Below are positions 1-9,238 of a DNA stretch of 64,000 nucleotides, piece by piece. Below the pieces are notes generated by a model, which saw only the letters and a program-made list of their open reading frames with translations, was not told where the DNA came from and ran no database searches. The position numbers and the translations under genes are program-made. Location: contig NZ_OBEH01000001.1 in the NCBI RefSeq assembly GCF_900215465.1, positions 992,001-1,056,000 on the forward strand, read 5' to 3'. Every line of letters begins with the position of its first letter. The first letter of the stretch is position 1. The DNA comes from Flagellimonas pacifica. GTDB taxonomy: Bacteria > Bacteroidota > Bacteroidia > Flavobacteriales > Flavobacteriaceae.

Positions 1-145
1 CAACCAATTTGGTCTTGTTCTCAAAATGGGAGTAAATTGTTTTTTTGGAAATCGCCATCTCATTGGCCAAGTCATCCATGGTTACACTCTTAAAACCTAG
101 ATTTAGGAATAGCTCCGTTGCTTTATGTAAAATCTTTTCTCGCAT
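1..145 (-). CDS. TetR/AcrR-family transcriptional regulator (partial)
   Basis: The first 48 codons of a gene on the minus strand are present; the rest lies beyond the left edge. Translation from the ATG at 145 begins MREKILHKATELFLNLGF and continues with a helix-turn-helix (DDLANEMAISKKTIYSHF), the usual TetR N-terminal DNA-binding domain. Proteins of this family are ligand-controlled repressors. The ligand-binding domain is missing, so the target cannot be guessed. The 215 bases upstream are AT-rich and presumably hold its promoter. Confidence 0.8.
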   Translation of the reverse strand, partial: MREKILHKATELFLNLGFKSVTMDDLANEMAISKKTIYSHFENKTKLV

Positions 146-360
146 AATGGGGAGCAAAAATAGACGCGGAAACTCTAAAAACAAAAAAAGTTTCCAAAGT
201 TTTACATTTTTTTAACGAATGGTTAATTTTTGATTTTGCACTATGCTAATCAATACTATATTGACGAATATCTGGGCCAGAATTGGACTGAACTGTAGTT
301 TTAGGTCTTGAACTCCAGAAAAAAGCTCTGCGGCCGTAATTTTCAATTCTTTTGAGGACT

Positions 361-795
361 TTAGTTTTCTTCTGTGGAGCCATTGTTTTCTTCTTTTTTA
401 ATTCGTTCTACATAGGTGCTAAAGGCTTTTTTACCCTCCTCTTTCCAGTATTGGTCATAGTATGTCCAATCTGAACCTCCATTTTTTGGATCACAAAAGT
501 TGTCCCATTTCTTATGTTTTTTGCTCTTTTTGCTGCCTGGCCCTGATGAATCACTGCCAAAACCGAAAATTATTTTGGCCAACAATAATAGACCAAAAGA
601 CTGCCAGTAGGTAAGGGTGGTCAGACCAAAAATATCAGGCATCAGCCAATTCCATAACCACATGAACACAAACCCCATTAGGAATATAAAGAGGATGCCC
701 ATAACAATCATGAAAAATATCTTGAACCCTTTGGTTACATATTTTTTCACTTTTTTCTCTACTTTTCTTTCATAGTATATATCACTTGGTTCCAT
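361..795 (-). CDS. Small two-segment membrane protein of unknown function
   Basis: This is a 144-aa protein with a Lys-rich cytoplasmic N-terminus (about residues 8-24), two hydrophobic segments (about 25-50 and 60-78), then a Ser/Gly/Lys-rich charged tail. It starts five bases after the stop of the upstream ECF sigma factor gene on the same strand, so the two are almost certainly co-transcribed. A membrane protein in this position could be a regulator of the sigma factor or a simple passenger. No zinc-finger anti-sigma motif is visible. I do not recognise the family. Confidence 0.7.
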   Translation of the reverse strand: MEPSDIYYERKVEKKVKKYVTKGFKIFFMIVMGILFIFLMGFVFMWLWNWLMPDIFGLTTLTYWQSFGLLLLAKIIFGFGSDSSGPGSKKSKKHKKWDNFCDPKNGGSDWTYYDQYWKEEGKKAFSTYVERIKKEENNGSTEEN

Positions 796-800
796 ATCTC

Positions 801-1346
801 TTATGTTTTATTCATTTTAATTTTTTCTGTTTCTAAATAGTTTGATAGTAGCGATAGCGCCCTGTGTCTTCTTGACATTAATGTTCCTTGGGAGATTCTA
901 GTTTGTGCTGCAATTTCCCGATAGGTATAGCCTTCAAAATCAACCGCAATAATAATATCACGATACAATGGTTTCAGTTGTTGTATCGCTTTTTTCAGAG
1001 CATTCATCAAATCTTCTGAATATGAATTATCTGCACTCCCATAAAAAAGCTCGGCAAACTCGGCCCATTTCGTATCAATGCCTTCGCTTTCATGGACCTT
1101 CTCTTTTTTGGTCCGCATTACATCTATAATTTTGTTTTTAACAGAGTTATAGACAAAACCAGCAACGTTTGTAATTGGTGAAGAATCATCTGACCTTGAA
1201 AATATCCGCAAGGCTACATCTTGTATGATATCCTCCGCATCTCGTTCTGTAGAATCATCCACCTTGGACTGTACATAAGTCTTGAGAGAATGATACTCAT
1301 CATTGAAAAAAGTCGAAAGGTTTTTATAATTCTCTTTGTTGGTCAC
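801..1346 (-). CDS. ECF-type RNA polymerase sigma-70 factor
   Basis: The 181-aa protein has the sigma-2 region (about residues 15-80, with DAEDIIQDVALRIF) and the sigma-4 helix-turn-helix near the C-terminus (YTYREIAAQTRISQGTLMSRRHRAL). This is the two-domain layout of extracytoplasmic-function sigma factors, which redirect RNA polymerase to a small regulon. The apparent start is GTG at 1346. The next gene downstream encodes a small membrane protein five bases away. The regulon is unknown. Confidence 0.9.
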   Translation of the reverse strand: MTNKENYKNLSTFFNDEYHSLKTYVQSKVDDSTERDAEDIIQDVALRIFSRSDDSSPITNVAGFVYNSVKNKIIDVMRTKKEKVHESEGIDTKWAEFAELFYGSADNSYSEDLMNALKKAIQQLKPLYRDIIIAVDFEGYTYREIAAQTRISQGTLMSRRHRALSLLSNYLETEKIKMNKT

Positions 1347-1527
1347 CGTTCAAAAAAGACTGTTTGCTGCCTTCAATTATAAAGACGAAGGTTTTCAAAT
1401 CTATTGCGTTTTTTGCACAAACTTTTTTTGAATCCTGTTGATTTTGATTTTTGAACCAAAGAAAATGACGTAATAAACTCTTGAGGAATACCCAAATTGT
1501 TTCATTTATTGATCTTATTTTTGGCGT

Positions 1528-2511
1528 ATGGCGAATTCAAATTCAATTGAGCAATATCGGAATGCTTTTGTTTCTTACATGGAGAGAAAGACAAAAGTCA
1601 AAGAACCCAAAAACCTCTATGACCCCATTAATTATATACTAGGCCTTGGAGGAAAGCGCTTGCGTCCTGTACTTACCTTAATGACTTCGGATTTGTTTGG
1701 AGGGAATTATTCGGATGCCATGGATGCCGCTCTTGCCGTTGAAATGTTCCACAATTTTTCCTTGGTACATGATGATATTATGGACGATGCTCCTTTACGA
1801 AGAGGAAAAACTACCGTTCATGAAAAATGGGATATAAACACCGGTATTTTATCTGGTGATGCCATGTTGATCAATTCCTATCAGTTTTTGGAGAGCTATC
1901 CCTCCGATACTTTTAAAAAACTGACTTCTCTTTTTAGTCAAACGGCTATTGAAGTTTGTGAGGGGCAACAATACGATGTTGATTTTGAATCCAGGGATGA
2001 TGTGACCATTCAAGAGTATTTAAAAATGATTGAATACAAGACGGCGGTTCTGGTGGCCACAGCCATGAAAATGGGAGCCATTATTGCAGAAGCCTCGGAG
2101 GAAGATACCCGGGCAATCTATGATTTTGGAAAAAACCTGGGCATAGCTTTTCAATTACAGGATGATTATTTGGATGCTTTTGGCGACCCCAAAACTTTTG
2201 GAAAACAGGTGGGGGGCGATATTATTGAAAACAAGAAAACCTTCCTATACCTAAAATCCTTGGAGCTGGCCGAAAAAGGAAAAAAAGAGGGGCTGATACA
2301 TTTATATTCCATAAAGCCTGAAGATTCGGAGATAAAGGTGAACACGGTGAAATCTATTTTTGTGAACAGTGGGGCGGTGGAAGAAGCAAAGACGGAAATA
2401 GAATCCTATACACAAAAAGCATTTCATGCATTGTCCACAATCAATATGCCTGAGCAGAACAAGTTGATGCTAAAACAGTTTGGAGAAAATCTTATGAGAC
2501 GAACGGTTTAG
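1528..2511 (+). CDS. Polyprenyl synthetase (FPP/GGPP synthase family)
   Basis: This 327-aa isoprenoid chain-elongation enzyme condenses isopentenyl diphosphate with allylic diphosphates. The first Asp-rich motif, HDDIMDDAPLRRG, lies around residue 82 and the second, QLQDDYLDAFGD, around residue 212; both bind the magnesium-diphosphate substrate. GGKRLRP near residue 40 is also typical. Product length (C15, C20 or longer) cannot be read reliably by eye. A lycopene cyclase lies 0.5 kb downstream on the other strand, so a role in supplying the carotenoid or quinone pathway is plausible. Confidence 0.93.
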   Translation: MANSNSIEQYRNAFVSYMERKTKVKEPKNLYDPINYILGLGGKRLRPVLTLMTSDLFGGNYSDAMDAALAVEMFHNFSLVHDDIMDDAPLRRGKTTVHEKWDINTGILSGDAMLINSYQFLESYPSDTFKKLTSLFSQTAIEVCEGQQYDVDFESRDDVTIQEYLKMIEYKTAVLVATAMKMGAIIAEASEEDTRAIYDFGKNLGIAFQLQDDYLDAFGDPKTFGKQVGGDIIENKKTFLYLKSLELAEKGKKEGLIHLYSIKPEDSEIKVNTVKSIFVNSGAVEEAKTEIESYTQKAFHALSTINMPEQNKLMLKQFGENLMRRTV

Positions 2512-2575
2512 AGTTTTTTTAAGCAACCTTACCATTGTTTTTTCATCTTTGGATTGAAATTCAAAGAGATACCGG

Positions 2576-3007
2576 ATGCGATTTTTTCTGTTGCTTGTTG
2601 TTTTATTAGGGTTGGGATGCTCAAATGATGATGAAAATTTTGAGATTGATTCTTTCTATGATTGTAAAAAGGGTACAGAAAAAGATTTTTCCATATCCAG
2701 TAGCGAGGTAATTGGAAAATGGAAGTGGATTGAAAGCAGCTGCTCATTCTGCTTGGATCCAAAACCTTACAGAGCAGATAAAAAAGTCATAGCTGAGTTT
2801 AAATCCGATAAGACATACATGGTGGTAGAAGATTCAAAGGTCGTTTCCGAAGGAACTTGGGATATACAAGAAAAACAATCGATATTTATTATGGTTCTTG
2901 ATCCGAAGCCAAAATATCTTGATGGGACGATACTTGTATGCCAAAATCAGCTTATCTCAGATGCACGTCCATGGGATGGGGTCGGATATTTGTTTACAAG
3001 GAATTAG
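2576..3007 (+). CDS. Lipocalin-like lipoprotein
   Basis: The 143-aa product starts with a lipoprotein signal peptide, MRFFLLLVVLLGLGCSNDDE, whose lipobox Cys is about residue 15. The mature part has the sequence GKWKWIES, followed by short beta strands and GTWDIQ, a pattern seen in the lipocalin-like lipoproteins common in Bacteroidota. It is predicted to be membrane-anchored. It follows the polyprenyl synthetase by 64 bases and is convergent with crtY. Substrate unknown. Confidence 0.75.
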   Translation: MRFFLLLVVLLGLGCSNDDENFEIDSFYDCKKGTEKDFSISSSEVIGKWKWIESSCSFCLDPKPYRADKKVIAEFKSDKTYMVVEDSKVVSEGTWDIQEKQSIFIMVLDPKPKYLDGTILVCQNQLISDARPWDGVGYLFTRN

Positions 3008-3012
3008 CTGCT

Positions 3013-4155
3013 TTATGTTATCCTGTTCCATAGCGCTTTTAAAAAAGGCAGTTTTGGACAAGCACTAATTATTTTCAAATCTTCCCAAAGGGAAGTTTCC
3101 TCATCCAAGAATTTTAAGATCAACTGCGGCTTTCTTTTTTTGAACATAGACTCAAATATGGATTGGCCCAAATAGTTGTCGCGATAAAGAATGTCCAACA
3201 ACAGTAGATCATAAAACCAAAACCTATTTTTTTTAGAAAATTTAGGGATTGTTTTTTTCTTTTTTAAATGTTCCGCCAAAGCAGAAACTTTTTTGCTGGT
3301 ATTGTAAAAAGTAAATCCAGTGCTGGGTTTTGTCCATCCGCCAGCTACTCCAATATGCATGATTCTGTTTGAATTATGCTTGTGAAATTTGTAGCAGGTC
3401 ATGGGAATGGTTCCTTGTTCCACAGCTGTTATTTCAAAAGCGGTATTGCCAAAGTTTTGTTTCATATAATCCCGTATCCCATTTTCGTATTCTGATTTTC
3501 CCAGTAGATTTTCTGAGAAAAGGGTATACTCCAAAAGTGCTTCTGTTTCAGAAAATGGAAGCACATACATAAAGCGGGTATTACCTTGTTGTGGAATTGA
3601 AAAATCCATGAACGTAGCTTCTTCTGGACTAAAAACTGATTTCTCTGCTTTTATAAACCAACCCAAAAAGTGCTGTTGAAGCAAAGGATGTTTTTGCTGT
3701 TTTTTGATTTTTTGAAGGTTGAAGAGGCTGTTGAATACGGTTGTACCAGTAAAAAAGCCGTTTTGTGAAGTGACCAAAACCTTCTTTCCGTTTTCTTCAA
3801 CCATGATTACACGATCCTTCACCCATGTAACATTAGGTTGTTTTTTGATTTTGTCCACATAATGGTCATAAAAATCAATTCCCCGGAGCATTTTGTATCT
3901 GTAGGGAACAATTGCAGAAGAACGGTTCAATTCTTTTCCGGCAAAATGAATGTTGGGCCAACTTTTATGTAGCAAATGGTCAAACTTTCCACTTCCACTT
4001 TCCCAGAAACACCATGTGCGGTCGTTTTTGGTTTTATCGTCCAGATCAATGATCAAGATGGAACTGGACGAAAAGAAATCATCGCTTACAAGGGCATCTG
4101 CCAATAAAAGACCAGCCGCTCCAGCACCAATAATGATGTAATCAAAGTGGGACAT
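3013..4155 (-). CDS. crtY: Lycopene beta-cyclase (CrtY family)
   Basis: The 380-aa flavoprotein has a Rossmann dinucleotide-binding motif at the N-terminus (DYIIIGAGAAGLLLADAL, residues 5-22) and the family signature RTWCFWE around residue 47. It also has the downstream cyclase pattern GWTKPSTGFTF. Lycopene cyclases close the ends of lycopene to form beta-carotene, the precursor of the zeaxanthin-type pigments of many marine flavobacteria. Length matches the family. The gene stands alone, convergent with the lipoprotein gene; other crt genes are not in the window. Confidence 0.92.
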   Translation of the reverse strand: MSHFDYIIIGAGAAGLLLADALVSDDFFSSSSILIIDLDDKTKNDRTWCFWESGSGKFDHLLHKSWPNIHFAGKELNRSSAIVPYRYKMLRGIDFYDHYVDKIKKQPNVTWVKDRVIMVEENGKKVLVTSQNGFFTGTTVFNSLFNLQKIKKQQKHPLLQQHFLGWFIKAEKSVFSPEEATFMDFSIPQQGNTRFMYVLPFSETEALLEYTLFSENLLGKSEYENGIRDYMKQNFGNTAFEITAVEQGTIPMTCYKFHKHNSNRIMHIGVAGGWTKPSTGFTFYNTSKKVSALAEHLKKKKTIPKFSKKNRFWFYDLLLLDILYRDNYLGQSIFESMFKKRKPQLILKFLDEETSLWEDLKIISACPKLPFLKALWNRIT

Positions 4156-4255
4156 GTCTCAAAAATACGGAATGGAAAATTGTACGAAGGAGGAAATCGG
4201 CGGTTTGTTGTGTGAACTTAAAAAAATACATTTTTGTTAATGAATTAGTTAACCT

Positions 4256-4370
4256 TTTCAACTTCGAGAAGTCATCCTGAGCTTGTCGAAGGAGCATCGA
4301 GAAGTCTTAAATCCTAGATTTAGGTCTCGACTGCACTCGACCTGACACGATCAAATTATCGAGAATCAGT
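4256..4370. repeat. Flavobacterial REP-like intergenic element
   Basis: The spacer between crtY and chrA holds GTCATCCTGAGCTTGTCGAA and a second partial copy with TCTCGACTGCACTCGACCTG. Sequences of this kind are dispersed short palindromic repeats between genes in many Bacteroidota. No reading frame or known RNA is seen here. Family membership is by recall and not searched. Confidence 0.5.
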
Positions 4371-4374
4371 AACG

Positions 4375-5496
4375 TTATATTAAGGTAAGTATATAGCCTA
4401 TCAAGGCCCCTCCCAAAACAATAAAGGCACTATTCAGTTTTTTAAAGACAAAAACAACGATTAAACTAGTAATGGCAATGGTAATAGTTCTCCAATCGGT
4501 CAAAGTATCTTTTCCCATTTCTACACAAACGGCTACGATCAATGCAACTGCTGCTACATTAACCGAATCTAAAACTGAGCCTACGATTTTTGATTTCCGC
4601 ATTTTGGGAATCAATGGATTTAAGATCAGAACAAAAAGAAAAGAAGGCAGAAAAATACCAACCGTAGCCATAAGTGCTCCCATAGCACCGTCCATTTGCC
4701 AACCAATAAAAGTGGCGGTAGATAATACAGGCCCTGGCGTAATTTGTCCAACAGCAACCGCATCAATCAAAGCTTGCCTGGTCAACCATCCATTGGCAAC
4801 CAGCTCTGCATCCAAAAAAGCAAACAAAACATATCCGCTACCATATAAAATTGCCCCAACTTTTAAAAATGTAAGGAATATTTTAAAGGACTCCACTTTA
4901 AAAGGGTCACTGATTTGAAAAAGCAAAAGAGGAACTAGACTTTTTACATTGCCTATACTTTTTTTGGCAAAATAGAGGCCCAGACCAAGCAAACCCGTGC
5001 CAAAAAGTGCTGCTATTTCATTTACACCTAACAAACAGGCCGCTAAAGCAATACTGCCCAATAGGGTAAGCTCCTTGGTTTTGACCGCTTTTTTTCCAAG
5101 TCGGAATGCAGCCATTATAATGATGGCAATAACAGCAGGTTTAATACCATATATAAAAGGTTCTACTTTGGGCAATTGCCCGTATTCTTGATAGAGCCAT
5201 GCAAAAAGAGCAGTGATTACAACTGCGGGAAAGATAAAACAGATGCCTGCCACAAAAAGCCCTTTCCATCCGGCGCGCTCGTGCCCGCAATGCATGGTCA
5301 TTTCGGTTGAGTTGGGGCCCGGAATAAGGTTGGTGGCGCCTACTAGATCAAGAAAATGCTCCTGAGTCATCCACTTTCTTTTATTGACCACCTCGTCCTC
5401 CATCATGGCAACGTGTGCTGCAGGACCACCAAAAGCAATGCACCCCAATTTGAAGAACAGTTTCGCAATTTCCTTTAGCTCATTCTTCTGGGACAT
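4375..5496 (-). CDS. chrA: Chromate transporter, ChrA family
   Basis: The 373-aa membrane protein is made of two homologous CHR halves. The N-terminal half has FFKLGCIAFGGPAAHVAMMEDE and NLIPGPNSTEMTMHCG; the C-terminal half has FLKVGAILYGSGY and AVGQITPGPVLSTATFIGW. About ten hydrophobic segments are visible. ChrA proteins expel chromate using the proton gradient, but many genomic members have no proven substrate. The gene is monocistronic here, with a REP-like repeat downstream. Confidence 0.9.
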   Translation of the reverse strand: MSQKNELKEIAKLFFKLGCIAFGGPAAHVAMMEDEVVNKRKWMTQEHFLDLVGATNLIPGPNSTEMTMHCGHERAGWKGLFVAGICFIFPAVVITALFAWLYQEYGQLPKVEPFIYGIKPAVIAIIIMAAFRLGKKAVKTKELTLLGSIALAACLLGVNEIAALFGTGLLGLGLYFAKKSIGNVKSLVPLLLFQISDPFKVESFKIFLTFLKVGAILYGSGYVLFAFLDAELVANGWLTRQALIDAVAVGQITPGPVLSTATFIGWQMDGAMGALMATVGIFLPSFLFVLILNPLIPKMRKSKIVGSVLDSVNVAAVALIVAVCVEMGKDTLTDWRTITIAITSLIVVFVFKKLNSAFIVLGGALIGYILTLI

Positions 5497-5646
5497 TTTG
5501 GTTTGGCTTTTTTCGGTTTGATGAACTCATCTTGAATAGGGACAAAAATAGGAAAAGGTAGGTAGATCCGAATAGTTTTCGTCTTTACACGAATCACACG
5601 AATTTTCACCAATTGATGGAATCAGTGTTAAGAGTATTATTTTGCT

Positions 5647-5753
5647 CCTTCCCTTGCCAAGGGAAGGTGGATTAATGCTTTAGCTTCAATCCGGAAGGGA
5701 TAATGAACCCTTTCCGTCACGCAAACGTGACACCTTTCCCTAAAAGGGAAAGG
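5647..5753. repeat. Three tandem stable hairpins
   Basis: Three perfect inverted repeats sit in 107 bases: CCTTCCCTT/AAGGGAAGG (5647-5667, 3-base loop), GTCACG/CGTGAC (5716-5731, 4-base loop) and CCTTTCCCT/AGGGAAAGG (5733-5753, 3-base loop). The last ends eight bases beyond the stop codon of the SymE-like frame and could end its transcript. They may be a folded repeat element or part of a small RNA. Confidence 0.6.
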
Positions 5754-5760
5754 AATGTGT

Positions 5761-5940
5761 TTAATCCTCCAAAATAAGTACCAACACCTTATTTTCTTGA
5801 ATAACTTTAACGGTCTTGCCCTGTTCAAAACCAAGTTCTTCCAGCCACTTGCCCTCCAACCGGATTTCGGGAACGGTAGTATGGTCCCAAGCACGGCGGC
5901 GGAATTTAGAGTGAATCTTAAGTTTTCGGAGTGGTTTCAA
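5761..5940 (-). pseudogene. symE: SymE-like toxin frame without ATG start
   Basis: Between in-frame stops there is a 59-codon frame reading RKLKIHSKFRRRAWDHTTV, then PEIRLEGKWLEELGF, and ending ENKVLVLILED. This matches the AbrB-like SymE toxin family, which in E. coli is controlled by the antisense RNA SymR. No ATG is available; only the TTG at 5940, the first codon after the upstream stop, could start it. It is either a functional non-ATG gene or an N-terminally truncated relic; I lean to a relic or a very short toxin. Confidence 0.55.
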
Positions 5941-6148
5941 TTACGAATATTCGATTAGAACGAATATAATATGGAAGTTTTTAGCACTTGTTCGGTATAG
6001 TGAACAACAGCCCATAAATTATGTTAAATATGGTCTTTGAGTTAAAGAATTATAGAAAAATGGAAAAACCAACCCTCGTTTATTGACCTTGATTAAAATT
6101 ACAGAGGGGCTTGGGGGTATCTATAAGCCAACTTTTGGATTAGCTATT

Positions 6149-6847
6149 CTACTTTGTATTATCCTCAAACCAAGGTCTTGGATTTAATTCAGATTTGATT
6201 AAAACTTTCAAAACGGAATCTTTGTCAATATTCCAGTTAACCTCCTCAAATCCAGAGTTTTCTCCACTTATTAGATTGTAGGCTGACTCATGTAATCCAA
6301 TCTCTATTAGATAATGAAGAAGGCTGTTTGCTTCTCCGGGAGTCAATTTTCTTTCTGGAAATTCGTATGAGATAAGTTTGGCAAGAGTGTCATTTATAAT
6401 TTCGTGGTTGACTTCTAAATCAGAACCTTCATTCATAATTTGCTTTATCTCCTTGACAATTTTATATACTGTCGCATCATTACCTTCGCTTTTTCTTCTA
6501 CCCCAAAATTCTTTGTAATATTTTGGGGATTCTTCAATTTCAATAAAGGTCAGTTCAAGACTATCAATAAGATTCTTAGGACTTTTACTTACATCCAAAT
6601 ACCAATTCCAGTCACTTTCCCAGTCTTCCTTACTTATTAGATTATTGTATCCAATTTTTTTGAAAGTTTCATGAATCATTAAAATATTCTCAGGCTTCTT
6701 AATCCAATTGTTTGTCTTGTCATAGCCAAATCTTAAATGCAGAAAACTCAATTCCTTTTCGTGAAACTTAGGAATCATTTTTTGATTATTGGTATTTCTA
6801 CAGCTTAGGAGTGAAACAAGGACTGTTACCCAAAATATGTTTTTCAT
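6149..6847 (-). CDS. Hypothetical lipoprotein
   Basis: The 232-aa protein begins MKNIFWVTVLVSLLSCRNTN, a lipoprotein signal with lipobox LLSC, so it is predicted to be attached to the membrane by its lipidated Cys at about residue 16. The rest is hydrophilic and charged with no domain I recognise. It lies just downstream of the TonB-receptor gene on the same strand, with a gap of 37 bases, so it may be read through from that gene. Confidence 0.7.
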   Translation of the reverse strand: MKNIFWVTVLVSLLSCRNTNNQKMIPKFHEKELSFLHLRFGYDKTNNWIKKPENILMIHETFKKIGYNNLISKEDWESDWNWYLDVSKSPKNLIDSLELTFIEIEESPKYYKEFWGRRKSEGNDATVYKIVKEIKQIMNEGSDLEVNHEIINDTLAKLISYEFPERKLTPGEANSLLHYLIEIGLHESAYNLISGENSGFEEVNWNIDKDSVLKVLIKSELNPRPWFEDNTK

Positions 6848-6884
6848 TCTATTCTTTGCTCGAATTTAACAAAGATGACAGACT

Positions 6885-9158
6885 TTAAAAAACCGTATAC
6901 CGCAATCCAAAGAAGCCGCGAATGCCTTGGTTGGGGCCATACACATAGCTGGGGTCAAAAGTGAGGGCATAAGGGTTGTCGGCAGTGGCTACAACATTCC
7001 CTTGTGGGTCAAACTGTACGTCTCTATCAAAAGGATCATGTGATCTGGCAATAATAAAGGGGTTGCCACGGTTGGGGGTCCAGTCCAACAAGTTTTTAAC
7101 ACCTCCGTAGAGTTCAAAATCCTTTATCCCTTTATAGGTAAACTGAATATTTTGGATGCTCCAAGTGGGAGATTCAGGAGATCTTGGGTCCAAATCGCCC
7201 AAAACAGGCAATCGCATAGGGCCATAGAGGTTTCCGGTATAGTCCACACTCAAATCCAAAGAACGAAAGGTATAGGATACGTTCCAGGTTCCCGTAAAAC
7301 TTTCGGTGAGTATTTGCTGCTCCGTAATCCCATTTTCGGTTTTGCTCACATCTTGCCAAGTGGCCCCAACCAAAAATTTAAGTCCGTTGGGCAACACAAA
7401 ATCCAAATTGGCACTCACTCCCTGGGAAACCGATTTTCCATCTAAATTATCATAGATAATCTGATTGGGATTGGTTTCGTAATCGGGTAAAATAATATTG
7501 GAAAAATGGGTATAAAAAGCGGAGACATCAATACCTATAAAAGTTCCATTGTCGCTATAGATTTTTTTCAGATAGTTGAGGTTAACGTTTACGGAGCGTT
7601 CCGGTTTTAGCGCATTGGCAATGATCACGTCCCTGGCGCCGGTCAATGCTGCATGCTCTTCGGTAAATAAGTTTACCACCCTAAAACCGGTTCCTGCGTT
7701 CAATCGGAAAATATCATGGTCACTGATCTTCCATTTGTAAGCTGCCCGCGGAGTGAAGATGTTGCCGTGTCTTTTATCATAATCGTATCGGAGTCCGGTT
7801 AAAAGGGAATGCTTTTCAGCGAAGGCGATTTCATCTTGTGCAAATACACTGGGAATCCAAATGTTGTCTGCTGAGGTGGTAGCTGGCGTGTTATCGTCGT
7901 AATAATTGTATCGTACGGAACCTCCAAAAAGTAAATCGTGCTTGCCAAGGGATTTATCCCAGGTCAATTGTCCAAAACCGATGCGCTGATCGGCCAAATA
8001 AGGGACATCGCCATAAACGGAGTTCTGATTGTGGTCGTTGTATGAAAGGGAGAGCATTACTTTTTCTTTGATGGGCAGTTGGTATTTACCCAAAACTTCC
8101 CACCTACGCGTGTAAATGCTTTCACCATAAATTTCATCTCCTCCACGAAATTCCGGAGTCCAATTGAGCTCCCCTCCCCAACGGTCTTCGTAAAAAAATC
8201 TACCAGCCACGGAAAATATCTTGGAATCGTCCCGTTTAAAATTCCATTTCTGGAAAACCGAAATTCGGTCTTGAAGGGTAAGGTCGGTAAAATTGTCGCC
8301 ATTATTATCTACGACTTCGTCAAAATTAAAATAGTTGACACCCAAGAGCAGGTCGGTTTTTTTGCCCAACTCTATTTTGCTTCCAACATCCAGATTGTAT
8401 TCGCCCCAACCGGTCAAAAATCCGTCAACAAAAAACTCAGGAGCGTTGGGAGCGTGCTTGGTAATGATGTTGATTAAACCACCAACGGCTTCGCTTCCAT
8501 ACAAAGTAGATGCCGGACCTTTTACAATCTCAATTTGTTCGATCAAGGAATTTGGAATACCGGAGAGGCCATACACAGTTCCCAAACCACTTACAATGGG
8601 CATGCCATCTATCAAGACCAAAGTATAGGGCCCTTCCAAACCATTTATATGGATGTCGCCCGTATTGCATACATTACAATTGATCTGGGGACGTACCCCG
8701 TTCACGTTTTGAAGCGCGTCAAAAATACTGGGCGTAGGATTCTTTTTTAAGAAAGAAGGTTTGTATACTTCAACAGGAACCGGACTTTCCAACCTGCTTA
8801 CGGGTTTCAGGGTTCCGGTGACCACAGTTTCGTTCAAGGATTCTGCGGAAGCCTCCATTTTAATGTTTACCGTTTTTGTCTCCCCTTGGCGAACTACAAT
8901 TGTGGATTTATATGGAATGTATCCAATGGAGGAAGCTTTCAAGACATATTCGCCTGGTGCAATATTGCTTAAAGTGTAAAAACCATCAAAATTGGAGGCT
9001 GTACCTACCTTGGTTCCTTTCAAAAACACGTTGACATAGGACAGAGGCTGACCATTTTCGGTAATCTTACCTTTTATAGCCGTGTCTTGTGCTCGGCCTC
9101 CAGTAATGAAGGTCACGGTCAATGTTATTAAAAAGAGACATTTTAAGTGATTTTTCAA
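6885..9158 (-). CDS. TonB-dependent outer-membrane receptor, probably for a metal complex
   Basis: The 757-aa protein has a signal peptide ending near GRAQ, then a carboxypeptidase-like regulatory beta-sandwich (about 24-105, IKGKITENGQPLSYVNVFLKG). A plug domain follows (about 125-235, with LIDGMPIVSGLGTVYGLSGI and IEIVKGPASTLYGSEAVGG), then a 22-stranded barrel ending in the aromatic residue F. The start is TTG, with no nearby ATG. Its promoter faces that of a DtxR/MntR regulator followed by a ZIP transporter. This suggests that it imports a metal chelate across the outer membrane under metal control. Confidence 0.88.
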   Translation of the reverse strand: MKNHLKCLFLITLTVTFITGGRAQDTAIKGKITENGQPLSYVNVFLKGTKVGTASNFDGFYTLSNIAPGEYVLKASSIGYIPYKSTIVVRQGETKTVNIKMEASAESLNETVVTGTLKPVSRLESPVPVEVYKPSFLKKNPTPSIFDALQNVNGVRPQINCNVCNTGDIHINGLEGPYTLVLIDGMPIVSGLGTVYGLSGIPNSLIEQIEIVKGPASTLYGSEAVGGLINIITKHAPNAPEFFVDGFLTGWGEYNLDVGSKIELGKKTDLLLGVNYFNFDEVVDNNGDNFTDLTLQDRISVFQKWNFKRDDSKIFSVAGRFFYEDRWGGELNWTPEFRGGDEIYGESIYTRRWEVLGKYQLPIKEKVMLSLSYNDHNQNSVYGDVPYLADQRIGFGQLTWDKSLGKHDLLFGGSVRYNYYDDNTPATTSADNIWIPSVFAQDEIAFAEKHSLLTGLRYDYDKRHGNIFTPRAAYKWKISDHDIFRLNAGTGFRVVNLFTEEHAALTGARDVIIANALKPERSVNVNLNYLKKIYSDNGTFIGIDVSAFYTHFSNIILPDYETNPNQIIYDNLDGKSVSQGVSANLDFVLPNGLKFLVGATWQDVSKTENGITEQQILTESFTGTWNVSYTFRSLDLSVDYTGNLYGPMRLPVLGDLDPRSPESPTWSIQNIQFTYKGIKDFELYGGVKNLLDWTPNRGNPFIIARSHDPFDRDVQFDPQGNVVATADNPYALTFDPSYVYGPNQGIRGFFGLRYTVF

Positions 9159-9174
9159 CTTGTGTAAAATTAAA

Positions 9175-9190
9175 TTTAGACAAAACTAAA
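9175..9190. promoter_or_regulatory. Candidate DtxR/MntR operator
   Basis: TTTAGACAAAACTAAA is an inverted repeat (TTTAG/CTAAA) in the divergent spacer between the TonB receptor and the DtxR-type regulator. It overlaps the receptor's likely minus-strand -7 box (TAGTTTTG, 9188 to 9181) and ends three bases before the regulator's -33 box. One bound dimer could therefore control both directions. This is inferred from position and symmetry. Confidence 0.5.
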
Positions 9191-9192
9191 AA

Positions 9193-9222
9193 TTTGTTTT
9201 TATAAATAAAAATGTATTTTTG
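9193..9222 (+). promoter_or_regulatory. Promoter of the DtxR-type regulator
   Basis: TTTG at 9193-9196 and TATTTTTG at 9215-9222 match the Bacteroidota -33/-7 pattern (TTTG, about 19 bases, TAnnTTTG) with an 18-base spacer. Transcription would begin near 9228. That rules out the in-frame ATG at 9212 and supports ATG 9239 as the true start. Confidence 0.55.
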
Positions 9223-9238
9223 GAAAAATCTTTTTTTG

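Noticed and set aside
9212..9238. Start of the DtxR-type regulator at ATG 9212
   Set aside because: It lies upstream of, or within, the predicted -7 box at 9215-9222; the ATG at 9239 gives the normal family N-terminus.
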